This document shows positions 18,024 through 26,189 of a DNA stretch of 64,000 nucleotides, one piece after another; positions within the stretch are counted from its first letter, which is position 1; each line of letters begins with the position of its first letter. The position numbers and the translations under genes were made by a program. The stretch covers positions 1 through 64,000 of the forward strand of contig QKCN01000062.1 in assembly GCA_003245675.1 (NCBI GenBank). Direction: 5' to 3'. Origin of the DNA: Bacteriovoracaceae bacterium (lineage in GTDB: Bacteria; Bdellovibrionota; Bacteriovoracia; Bacteriovoracales; Bacteriovoracaceae). The notes under the pieces were generated by a model. It did no database searches, was not told the origin of the DNA, and saw only the letters and a program-made list of their open reading frames with translations.

Positions 18024-18494
18024 TTATTTGCTTAAATTGTCTTTGTGTAAATCGAGGATCTCGCGGAAACGCTGCTGCTGCTCTTGAGTCAAAACTCTAA
18101 AAACTTGTTGAAGTTCTTTTATCGCTAAAGGCCCATAGGGACGAAGGTAATTCCAGCCATAACCCCAGCGGAAGGGAGTAGAGAACTGAGGACCTCCTCC
18201 TAAGCGAACGCCGTAATACATTAAAGATCCAGTAAAAGAATACCCTTTTTGAGCCACACAGTTTTCAAGGCGAACATCTGCAGCTTCTCTTTCTGTGCTT
18301 GCTCCCCCCATCCAATAAGCAAAGTCATGAGATTCACAACACTGTAGCCAGCTATCTTGCACATAAAATGGACCATCAACAAACATAGTGCACCCATCAG
18401 TAACAAAGGGGGCTAAAGTGGGAGTGCTCCCCTCTGGCGCAAGAGAAGCACATGAAACAAAAAGAAATAAACCAAAAATAAAAAAATAATTCAC
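18024..18494 (-). CDS. Lipoprotein with phospholipase A2-like CCxxHD motif
   Basis: 156 aa from a GTG start. A short hydrophobic leader ends in FVSCAS, a slightly non-standard lipobox. DGCTMFVDGPF is followed by CCESHDFAYWMGG. Cys-Cys-x2-His-Asp-x2-Tyr is the catalytic-helix signature of phospholipase A2 folds, and a Cys-containing helix follows. I infer an envelope PLA2-like hydrolase, or a catalytically silent relative. It is the last gene of the efflux operon, 15 nt after its neighbour, so it may act on the same envelope process. Confidence 0.65.
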   Translation of the reverse strand: MNYFFIFGLFLFVSCASLAPEGSTPTLAPFVTDGCTMFVDGPFYVQDSWLQCCESHDFAYWMGGASTEREAADVRLENCVAQKGYSFTGSLMYYGVRLGGGPQFSTPFRWGYGWNYLRPYGPLAIKELQQVFRVLTQEQQQRFREILDLHKDNLSK

Positions 18495-18509
18495 AAAAGA
18501 AGTCTATAT

Positions 18510-19214
18510 TTATAAAGCCTGATCAGAGTCAGAAGGGGGCAATTTACGCAAGCGAGGCTGCGCCTTTGGTGGGTTATATCTCTTGCCCTTATTTTTCTCG
18601 ATCTGATAGTCCTTCCCCATTGTCGAAAGTCTTTTCACAATCTCACTGGCATTCTTGCATGCATCAGGATGCTTCTTACCATTACGAGAACGAGGAAAAC
18701 AAATCAAAATAAGATCTCCATCTTGACTCATTTGCGCAGCGTTGGCATCCAGGCTACTGGGAATTCCCTGATTATATTGAAATGATGACGAAGAAAAACT
18801 TTGAAACTGAGTTTGTCCTTTGGCATTCTGATTCTCTTCCTTTTCTTCTTGTTTTGAAGAGATAGAGATCTGACGTTGCTCCGGTTTTACATTAATTTCC
18901 AGTTGAGCTTTTTCTTTTGTCTTTATTACAAAAATGCCTTCCGTGGGAGTATTAACCCATTCATCATCAAATAACGAGTTCCCTCCCCCCTGGAACTCAA
19001 ATTGCTGAAGATCTTCTGCCATCCCTTTAAAAAAATCGTCATCAAAAAACTCTTTCATTCCCATGTCATCAAACATGCGTTTGAAGATTTTTTGACGTTT
19101 TTTCATCATCTCGCGAATGGCCTCCACAGAAGAAAAATCATCTCCAAGAGGGTCTTGTCCCCATAGCGGCAAAGCAATTAATAAGCTCAAAAATAGCAAC
19201 AAGACCTTCTTCAT
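18510..19214 (-). CDS. Exported acidic/disordered protein of the efflux operon
   Basis: 234 aa with the signal peptide MKKVLLLFLSLLIALPLWG and AGGAG before the ATG. After an acidic Met/Phe-rich helix (MKKRQKIFKRMFDDMGMKEFF), a short beta segment (GIFVIKTKEKAQLEINVKPE) faintly resembles a small-heat-shock-like sandwich. A Ser/Gln-rich stretch and a basic Pro-rich tail follow. It begins 9 nt after the RND gene ends, so it is probably co-transcribed. I cannot assign a family. Confidence 0.65.
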   Translation of the reverse strand: MKKVLLLFLSLLIALPLWGQDPLGDDFSSVEAIREMMKKRQKIFKRMFDDMGMKEFFDDDFFKGMAEDLQQFEFQGGGNSLFDDEWVNTPTEGIFVIKTKEKAQLEINVKPEQRQISISSKQEEKEENQNAKGQTQFQSFSSSSFQYNQGIPSSLDANAAQMSQDGDLILICFPRSRNGKKHPDACKNASEIVKRLSTMGKDYQIEKNKGKRYNPPKAQPRLRKLPPSDSDQAL

Positions 19215-19223
19215 AAAACTCTC

Positions 19224-22200
19224 CTATTTTTTAAACCAATTTCTAAAACGCTCTAGATACCAAAAAATAATAGGAACAAGAATAAATGTAAAGATAATGG
19301 ACGAAAGCATCCCTCCAACCATAACTGCCCCCATTGAGCCCTTCATGGTATTAGACGACCAAATCTGAGGAATCGTACCAAACACAATGGCCAAAGAAGT
19401 CATGACAATTACATGAAAACGCCCTGAGGCACCATGCCAAATTGCCTCAATAATACTTTCTCCTTGCTCCAATTTCACCATGGCCCAATCCAGCATCAAA
19501 ATGGCATTGTTCACCACAAGCCCCACCAACATAATCACAGCTAGCAAAGAAGCAATATTAATAGAGAATCCAAAAAAGAACAGTCCTGCAATAACCCCAC
19601 TTAAAGAGGTAAAGATCGAAGTCGCAATTGTAAAAGGATGAACAAAAGAGTTCAAAATTGCTACCAAAATCATATAGGTTAAAATAGTTGCAAGAATGAA
19701 AGCCTTACCGATTTCACTATTGGCTTCACTTTGAAATTCAGCTTGTCCTACAAAGCGGACCCCTTCGCCTTCTTCAAAGTCCAATTTCTGAAACTCTTTG
19801 GCCAAAATCCCTTGCACAATTCCACCGGTGGATTTTGACAACATTCCAGAAATACTAATAACTCTTTCCTTATCTCTTCTTCTAATCATCGGAGAAGCTT
19901 GACTGATCTTTAGCTCTCCCAAATTAGAAACGCTCATCAAACCCTTAGAGGTAACAACACCAACGGAAGAGATATCATCAAGTGATTTCATGTATTCATC
20001 CATAAACTTCACATTGATATCGTAGTTTTCCCCTTTCTCTTTATAGACATTACTATCATTTCCATAAATGGCAGAGCGAACAAGAGTTCCAATTTTCACA
20101 TTGGGAAGACCGAAGTAAATCATCTTTTGCTGATCTGGCACAAAAAGAATTTCTTTACGTGGATTTTTATAAGACATGTCGATAGACTTAAAATATCCAC
20201 TTTGTTGCATCAACTCTTGAACTTTACGAGCATTGCCAATCAAACGGTCATAATCATCTCCATAAATATTTATGGCAACATCGGCATCGGCAATCGACAC
20301 AGTTGATCCACGATTAAAGCTCAACTCCATCCCTGGAAGCATGGCCGTTTTGGATAACAATTCATTAATGACGTCCATATCCGAAAAATTTCTCTCTTCC
20401 TTTGGTACCAAATTGATCTTCACAATCGCATTTTCAGTACCATTTTCACCAATATAGGAAAAATAACTTTTTACGCCTCGTTGTTTTGCGACGATTTGCT
20501 CGAGCTCCTTTACTTTTTCCAAAGTTTTTTCAATCACAGTACCTTGCGGCAATTTAACATCAATCCCCGCACGGTCTTGATCTGAATGAGTGCGAAATTC
20601 ATTTTCCAAATAAGGAGCAATGGTAAAAGAAAATGCAACAAGCCCCAAAGAAAATAAGATACTCAATTTAGGGAAACGGAACATCAAATCAAATATCTTG
20701 CGATACTCGACAATTAAAAATCCAATGATTTGGTTAACCCATCGAACGAGAATATTCTGCTTACGCCCCTCTTTTCTCTTTTTCAATAAAACCCCACACA
20801 ACATAGGAGTAAGAGTAAATGAAGCAATGAGAGAGAAAATGGTGGCGAAAACAACCATCAGACCAAACTGACGCATAAATTGGCCAATAATTCCCCCCAT
20901 AAAGCCAATAGGTGTAAACACCACGAGGTTAGTACCAACAGAAGCCAAAACCGCAACAGTCACTTCTTTTGTGCCTTCAATGGACGCAGTAATAGGATCC
21001 ATTCCCAAGTTGATTTTTTTCATCACGGCCTCAATAATCACAATGGCATTGGCAATCAAAGTTCCCAAACAAGTCGCAATGGCCAATAAGGTCATCATAT
21101 TAATTGAAAATTGCGCCATATCTGCGAGCAGCAATGCAGACACAATTGAAGAAGGGATAACAACGGCAGAAATAACAGTTGTTCCCCAGTTTCCAGTAAA
21201 AAGAAATAAGATCACAATAGTTAAAATAATCCCGAGCAAAATTCCAGATAAAGTTTCATTGGTTTCTTTGACCACAAAAGTAGAATAATCTACGGCCACT
21301 TCAAGTTTCATTCCATCTGGAACCTGATCTTTAATTTTCTCCATTTTCTCGCGAACTTTTTTGGAGATTTTTACAGCATTCCCATCTTTAACGTTGATCA
21401 CAGAAAGGCCAACAGCATTCTTTCCATTAAAACGAGTGATCTTTTCTACTTTTTTGTGAGAATCGACAATTCTACCTAACTGAGACAATTTAACAATGCG
21501 CCCATCGGCAGTTGCAATTTCCATGTTCTTAATTTCATCAATGCTTTGAAAATCACCGATAAAACGAATCGATAGCGAACTGATATCCTGATCAATAGAG
21601 CCGCCTGGGATATTGATATTCTTTTTACCAATTGCCTCAACCACAGAATCAATGGCCAAGTAATTTTTTTGCAATAAAAGAGGATCCAATTCAACATTGA
21701 TTTGTCGTTCTTTACCGCCATTAATATCCACACTAGCAACACCTTCTATTGCAGAGAAAATGTTGCTGAGTTTTTTGTCAGCATATTCATAAAGAATACG
21801 ATCATCGAGAGTATCACTGGTCAGAACAAGATCCATTACGGGCTTGGCCAATGGGTCAAACTTTTCAATAATAGGATCTTCCATGCTGGTTGGGAATTCG
21901 CGCGAAAGAGCATCTACTTTGTCTTTAATTTCCATTGCCTTGACGTTGATATCCACACCAAGAATAAATTCAACCATCACCATGGCATAACTATCATAAA
22001 CATAACTTTCGACTTTCTTAATCTCTGAAATACGCGAAATTTCATCCTCAATTTTCTTCACAGCTTGAGTCTCAACTTCATCAGGAGTCGCACCAGGATA
22101 GACAATTTTAATTGTCGCAATAGGGAAATCCACGCGCGGAGTATCCTCTAATTCGAGGTTAAAATATGATACAAAGCCCAAGACCATAAAAAACAAAATA

Positions 22201-22244
22201 AAGACCGTGGTCATGGCCGGTCTTTTTACAAATAATTCAATCAT
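19224..22244 (-). CDS. RND-family efflux permease with altered proton relay
   Basis: 1006-aa inner-membrane RND pump with the standard AcrB-like layout: TM1, a porter domain (YPGATPDEVETQ), TM2-6, a second porter domain, TM8-12. In AcrB, TM4 has GLLVDDAIVVVE with Asp407/408 and TM10 has Lys940 in AKNAIL. Here TM4 reads GTLIANAIVIIE (Ala398, Asn399) and TM10 reads VVNNAILMLDW. All three relay residues are missing, although both helices align well. The energising ion or path may differ. Third of four pump-operon genes after tetR. Confidence 0.92.
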   Translation of the reverse strand: MIELFVKRPAMTTVFILFFMVLGFVSYFNLELEDTPRVDFPIATIKIVYPGATPDEVETQAVKKIEDEISRISEIKKVESYVYDSYAMVMVEFILGVDINVKAMEIKDKVDALSREFPTSMEDPIIEKFDPLAKPVMDLVLTSDTLDDRILYEYADKKLSNIFSAIEGVASVDINGGKERQINVELDPLLLQKNYLAIDSVVEAIGKKNINIPGGSIDQDISSLSIRFIGDFQSIDEIKNMEIATADGRIVKLSQLGRIVDSHKKVEKITRFNGKNAVGLSVINVKDGNAVKISKKVREKMEKIKDQVPDGMKLEVAVDYSTFVVKETNETLSGILLGIILTIVILFLFTGNWGTTVISAVVIPSSIVSALLLADMAQFSINMMTLLAIATCLGTLIANAIVIIEAVMKKINLGMDPITASIEGTKEVTVAVLASVGTNLVVFTPIGFMGGIIGQFMRQFGLMVVFATIFSLIASFTLTPMLCGVLLKKRKEGRKQNILVRWVNQIIGFLIVEYRKIFDLMFRFPKLSILFSLGLVAFSFTIAPYLENEFRTHSDQDRAGIDVKLPQGTVIEKTLEKVKELEQIVAKQRGVKSYFSYIGENGTENAIVKINLVPKEERNFSDMDVINELLSKTAMLPGMELSFNRGSTVSIADADVAINIYGDDYDRLIGNARKVQELMQQSGYFKSIDMSYKNPRKEILFVPDQQKMIYFGLPNVKIGTLVRSAIYGNDSNVYKEKGENYDINVKFMDEYMKSLDDISSVGVVTSKGLMSVSNLGELKISQASPMIRRRDKERVISISGMLSKSTGGIVQGILAKEFQKLDFEEGEGVRFVGQAEFQSEANSEIGKAFILATILTYMILVAILNSFVHPFTIATSIFTSLSGVIAGLFFFGFSINIASLLAVIMLVGLVVNNAILMLDWAMVKLEQGESIIEAIWHGASGRFHVIVMTSLAIVFGTIPQIWSSNTMKGSMGAVMVGGMLSSIIFTFILVPIIFWYLERFRNWFKK

Positions 22245-22246
22245 AA

Positions 22247-22954
22247 TTATGTCTCACCATTAGTTGTTTTTACTTTTTCATTAACAATTTTCACAGGTAG
22301 ATCATGTTCAGCAACAACACTCACCACGCTCCCCTCTTTTAAAAAATTCTTTCCTTCTAAAACAAAAACTGAACCTTCCTTGATCACATTTTCGGGGATA
22401 AAAAATCGATTCAATCTTTTTTTAACCTTGATTGCGTGCTTCACAACTTTATTACCCTCCAACAAAAAGGCAAAATATTGATCATTTTCCAAAACTAAAA
22501 TGTCTTCTGGCAAAACAATGGTATTGTTGTAGATTTTTTTATTAAAAGAGACTTGTAAATACTCACACGAAATATTGCTATTCCACGCAACCGAAATGGG
22601 ATAAAGGCCACTTTTAAACTCGCGTCCAGGTGAAATTGTTTTTACTTTTCCGCGAACAACTTTTCCCTGACACTCTGTCCAGACAGCTTGTCCCACATTT
22701 AATTGTTTTTGCAACTCATCAGTCAAAAAAGAAATACTCTCTAATGATGACTTTTTTTCAGCAGGAAAGAGAGAAGCATAAGCAAAAGCCTTCTTTTTTG
22801 CTTCCACGACCTTTACTGGAATACCATTTTCATTCCACAAGGAGTAAATCGTTGTTTTTTGAGCAGAACGGCTTTTCATAACCTCGCCCTTTTTCCACTG
22901 AACCACTCCAATAACAAGAATGAACATTACTAAATATACGATTAACCTTTTCAT
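22247..22954 (-). CDS. Short periplasmic adaptor-like protein of the RND operon
   Basis: 235 aa, about 60 per cent of a normal membrane fusion protein. It has an N-terminal membrane anchor (residues about 4-20) and a region with GQAVWTECQGKVVRGKVKTI that looks like the adaptor beta-barrel. It ends in a membrane-proximal-like part (KHAIKVKKRLNRFFIP..VFVLEGKNFLKEGSVVSV). I see neither the alpha-helical hairpin nor the paired lipoyl half-motifs that normally dock on TolC. Position between tolC-like and RND genes supports the adaptor call. GAGGAG precedes the ATG. Confidence 0.72.
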   Translation of the reverse strand: MKRLIVYLVMFILVIGVVQWKKGEVMKSRSAQKTTIYSLWNENGIPVKVVEAKKKAFAYASLFPAEKKSSLESISFLTDELQKQLNVGQAVWTECQGKVVRGKVKTISPGREFKSGLYPISVAWNSNISCEYLQVSFNKKIYNNTIVLPEDILVLENDQYFAFLLEGNKVVKHAIKVKKRLNRFFIPENVIKEGSVFVLEGKNFLKEGSVVSVVAEHDLPVKIVNEKVKTTNGET

Positions 22955-24280
22955 CTAAAGCTCCTCGATCTTGGCCGAGACCAATTTATCAATCATAATT
23001 TTGGTTCTAAGCAATTCAAAATAACTTAGCTCAACTTGCAGCTTCATTTTGGTTTCCATCAACTCTGCATCATTTAAAACTGAAACCGATTGCTTGCCTG
23101 ACTCAACAGCATCACGAGTTAAGCGATAGGATTTTTTGGCAAGAGACAATGCTTTCTTATTTGCGGTTAGTGTTGCCAATTGCGCATTGTAATTGGTTAC
23201 CGCATTGAGAATTCCTAAACGCAAAGACTTCTCATAGGCTTTTAAATTCATCTGTGCCGTCACATTATCACTAACCGCTTGGCGCAGTTTCCCCATTTTT
23301 TCTCCACCATTCCAGATAGGGATAGAAACTGCAATTCCAACAGCACCCACTTTTTTCATTTCATCAGTTGGAAAAGTATCGTCCATTGATGCATTTTGAT
23401 AATTCATAGTTGCGAAAGCAGAAAACTTTGGCAAAAAATCAGCTTTATACACCTTCACAACTCTCTCAGAAAGGGAGACCCCCCGCTTTAAGATTTTGCG
23501 CAATACGCCTTGATCTAAAGCCTTTGCCTCCAAATCTGCAGCACTTAACTGTTCAAAATTTTCTCGCTCCATATTTGGCCACACGATAGACATTTCTTGA
23601 GCATAGTCCCAATCTGTCATTCTCTTGAGATTGAGCATGGCCGATTCAAATTGTGCTTCCGCTTGTTTCAAAGAAGGAACGCGCGCTTGAGCGTCAGCCT
23701 GTAATTTAATAAGGTCACTTTGTGCAGGTCTTCCTAAACGAAAACGTTTTTTGAGCAAGTCCTCATTGGCCAGCGCATTTTGATGAGACTGCCGCGCAAT
23801 CTCCAAGCTTCTCTTACTTAACCACGCAGAATAATAAGCAAGCTTTGCCTGATAAGCGACTTCTTCTTTGGTCATTTGCACTTGTTCGGAGCTCATTTTT
23901 AAAGCATCTTTTGCTGCTAAAATAGCATTGTAAACCTGTCCAAAGGTCCAAAGAACTTGAGTCGCGGTGATGCTTCCATTAAGTCCATAATCTTGCTGAA
24001 GGGGAACATCAGCAATGGTCGGCCCCGTCGATGATGGTATAACCGCAGTATAATTCGATTGCGCAAAATAACGCGTCCACTTGATGTCTGCATTAACGTG
24101 AGGGAAAAGCTGTCCCACTCCTTCATCGTACTCAGATTCTCTTTTCTTTTTTTCTTCCTCTTTTATTCTAATTTCCTCACTTGTCTCTAAACTTTTGCGC
24201 ACGATATCTTTTAACTGTAGTGCACTACTGGCTTGAGACCATGAGGGGATTAGCAAAAGGATCAACAGTAATTTGTTCAT
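22955..24280 (-). CDS. TolC-family outer-membrane efflux protein
   Basis: 441 aa with a signal peptide (MNKLLLILLLIPSWSQA). It shows the duplicated TolC/OEP pattern of long amphipathic helices (REKYA-like heptads such as KRFRLGRPAQSDLIKLQADA) and strand segments (FSAFATMNYQNAS). The second-half motif VGIAVSIPIWNGGEKMGKLRQA is typical of the family. It should form the trimeric exit duct. Its ATG overlaps the tetR stop by 4 nt and its stop abuts the adaptor gene, so the operon is tightly coupled. Confidence 0.92.
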   Translation of the reverse strand: MNKLLLILLLIPSWSQASSALQLKDIVRKSLETSEEIRIKEEEKKKRESEYDEGVGQLFPHVNADIKWTRYFAQSNYTAVIPSSTGPTIADVPLQQDYGLNGSITATQVLWTFGQVYNAILAAKDALKMSSEQVQMTKEEVAYQAKLAYYSAWLSKRSLEIARQSHQNALANEDLLKKRFRLGRPAQSDLIKLQADAQARVPSLKQAEAQFESAMLNLKRMTDWDYAQEMSIVWPNMERENFEQLSAADLEAKALDQGVLRKILKRGVSLSERVVKVYKADFLPKFSAFATMNYQNASMDDTFPTDEMKKVGAVGIAVSIPIWNGGEKMGKLRQAVSDNVTAQMNLKAYEKSLRLGILNAVTNYNAQLATLTANKKALSLAKKSYRLTRDAVESGKQSVSVLNDAELMETKMKLQVELSYFELLRTKIMIDKLVSAKIEEL

Positions 24281-24957
24281 GATTTAGCTCCAATTCCTCT
24301 TAATATCATTTCAAGATTGTCTTTTAAAAAATCCATTATTGTCAGTTCCACCACGGGAATGGGGGAAGTTTCACATTGATGTACTCGTTTCATTTGCATG
24401 ACCATTGTAATGCCCACATTCATGGCCAAAATCGAATAAGTAATTTCTGCGGCATTAACAGTGGGGGGAATATTGCCATCTTGCTGTGCCTGAAAAATAT
24501 CTGAAAAAATTTCCTCACCTAAATCTCTCACTTTAAAATCATCAGGGTCACCTGGTTCGAAGAACAAAGACATTTCTGCAGGAGTAAACCTTTGCTTTTC
24601 AATCTGCCCAGAAAGTCGCAGCATGGTTGAAATAAACTCCAGCATGGGCTTAAAGTTTTTATCCATTGATTCACCAATAAAATGAACCAGCCAACGCAAA
24701 TGTTCCAAACCAGATTTTGCAATTTTGCGATCGGCCTTCAAAACAATCTTGGTTGTTTCAACTTGTCCCATGAAAAAAAGTAGCTGCTCTTTTTTCGGAA
24801 AATAATTGAAGAAAGTTGCTTCTGAGATTTGTACTTTTTTGCAAAGGTCTTTGACCGAGCAAGTCTCAAAACTCTCTGTCGCAAGATGCTCCCAAGCTGC
24901 CTCAACAATTTCAAATTTAGTTTTCGCGTATTTAATTTCGCGCAATGATAGTTCCAT
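24277..24957 (-). CDS. TetR-family repressor of the efflux operon
   Basis: I choose ATG 24957 (226 aa) because AGAGAGG lies before it. The longer ORF start at 25011 would lie upstream of the predicted promoter. Residues about 10-60 form the TetR helix-turn-helix (SVKDLCKKVQISEATFFNYFPKKEQLL), with the usual variable ligand-binding helical domain behind. It is the first gene of the tetR-tolC-adaptor-RND operon. A palindrome in its own promoter makes autorepression likely. Confidence 0.93.
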   Translation of the reverse strand: MELSLREIKYAKTKFEIVEAAWEHLATESFETCSVKDLCKKVQISEATFFNYFPKKEQLLFFMGQVETTKIVLKADRKIAKSGLEHLRWLVHFIGESMDKNFKPMLEFISTMLRLSGQIEKQRFTPAEMSLFFEPGDPDDFKVRDLGEEIFSDIFQAQQDGNIPPTVNAAEITYSILAMNVGITMVMQMKRVHQCETSPIPVVELTIMDFLKDNLEMILRGIGAKS

Positions 24958-24982
24958 AAATAATCCTCTCTTCTGGATATTA

Positions 24983-25011
24983 TTTATAGCCCTATAGAAC
25001 TTTAGGGTCAA
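24983..25011 (-). promoter_or_regulatory. tetR-efflux promoter with operator in the spacer
   Basis: On the minus strand: TTGACC (25011-25006), 17 bp, TATAAA (24988-24983), close to a sigma-70 consensus with ideal spacing. The spacer carries CCCTAAAGTTCTATAGGG (24990-25007), an 18-bp palindrome with 14 of 18 symmetrical positions and perfect CCCTA/TAGGG ends. A TetR dimer bound there would block RNA polymerase. The predicted start of transcription lies about 20 nt before the tetR ATG. Confidence 0.75.
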
Positions 25012-25034
25012 CCCTATTTTTCGGGTCAGCCATA

Positions 25035-26057
25035 TTAAATTTCAAATTTAGGTGGTAAGTCCATGATTTCTTGCATAATTGCTCTAGGATCGGCCCCTTC
25101 ATAAAGCACAAAGTACAAGCCTGAAAATATTCGGTTTCGAATATGATATTTCTGGGCCAAACGATGAACTGCCTTAGTAGTCTTATAACCCTCAACCACT
25201 CCATTCATACCTTTTTGAATCATTTCAGGGGTTTGCCCTTTGGCAATACTCAAACCAAAGAGCTTATTACGGCTAATATCACCCGTTGTGGAGAGGATGA
25301 GATCGCCCATGCCAGAAAGTCCATAAAAGGTCTCAGGACGGGCATTAAACACTTTCCCAAAGCGCAACATTTCATTAATTCCTTGAGTAATGAGAGCAGC
25401 CCGAGTGTTGTGGTTGTATCCTAAGCCTTCCACAATGCCCCCAGCAATGGTCAGTACATTCTTCAAAGCACCTCCCAAAAGAACACCCTTAATGTCATAA
25501 CTCAAAAAAACCTTGAAAAAAGGCGTATGTAGCTTGTGAGCTAGTTCAATCATCAAAGTCCGATCACGTCCGGCCAAAGTCACGGTGGTAATTTGCTTTT
25601 CTAGTATTTCACGCGCAAAGCTGGGCCCAGAGAGAAAAAAGAAAAGATCGCGAAACTCACCATAGCTCTCATCAAGTAGTTCATCGACGAGCTTCAAGCT
25701 GTGAACATCAATGCCTTTGGCCAAGCTCACCACAGGAATTCCCTTCTCTAAAAAACGCCGCAAATCCTCTCCATGGGCCTTGGTAAAAGAGGTTATTGCA
25801 CTAGAAGGCAGTCCTAAAATAATAAGTTCAGGATTGGAATTGGTCATGTCGTCAAAGGACATTATAGGAATGATGTTTTCTTCGAGCTTAATTCCCGGCA
25901 GATAGATTGGGTTTTCTTTGCGCTCTAAAAGAGAATCATAAAGCTCCGGTGAACGTAATTTCAAAAACACTTTATCGAAATTATGGGAAAGAACTGAGGC
26001 TAATGCTGTACCAAAAGCCCCTGCTCCAATAACGAGCGCTGTCCTCTGTTTTGTCAT
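25035..26057 (-). CDS. gpsA: Glycerol-3-phosphate dehydrogenase [NAD(P)+]
   Basis: 340 aa. GpsA reduces dihydroxyacetone phosphate to sn-glycerol-3-phosphate for phospholipid synthesis. The N-terminal Rossmann motif VIGAGAFGTALASVLS, SLAKGID, FLSGPSFAREI, the KNVLTIAGGIVEGLGYNHNTRAALITQG helix with the catalytic Lys, and GLSGMGDLILS are all present. Length is normal for the family. AAGGAG precedes the ATG. It lies upstream of the efflux operon on the same strand but is separated from it by the tetR promoter. Confidence 0.96.
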   Translation of the reverse strand: MTKQRTALVIGAGAFGTALASVLSHNFDKVFLKLRSPELYDSLLERKENPIYLPGIKLEENIIPIMSFDDMTNSNPELIILGLPSSAITSFTKAHGEDLRRFLEKGIPVVSLAKGIDVHSLKLVDELLDESYGEFRDLFFFLSGPSFAREILEKQITTVTLAGRDRTLMIELAHKLHTPFFKVFLSYDIKGVLLGGALKNVLTIAGGIVEGLGYNHNTRAALITQGINEMLRFGKVFNARPETFYGLSGMGDLILSTTGDISRNKLFGLSIAKGQTPEMIQKGMNGVVEGYKTTKAVHRLAQKYHIRNRIFSGLYFVLYEGADPRAIMQEIMDLPPKFEI

Positions 26058-26189
26058 AAATCACTCCTTGTTGCCCCCCACAAATTAGCACCTAAACCAT
26101 TAAAAAGACAATTAAAAAGCCAAAAAAACTAACGCTATGCAACAAAAGTCCGATAAGATTGGTAGGTTATCTCTTCCCCAAGGTACGTT

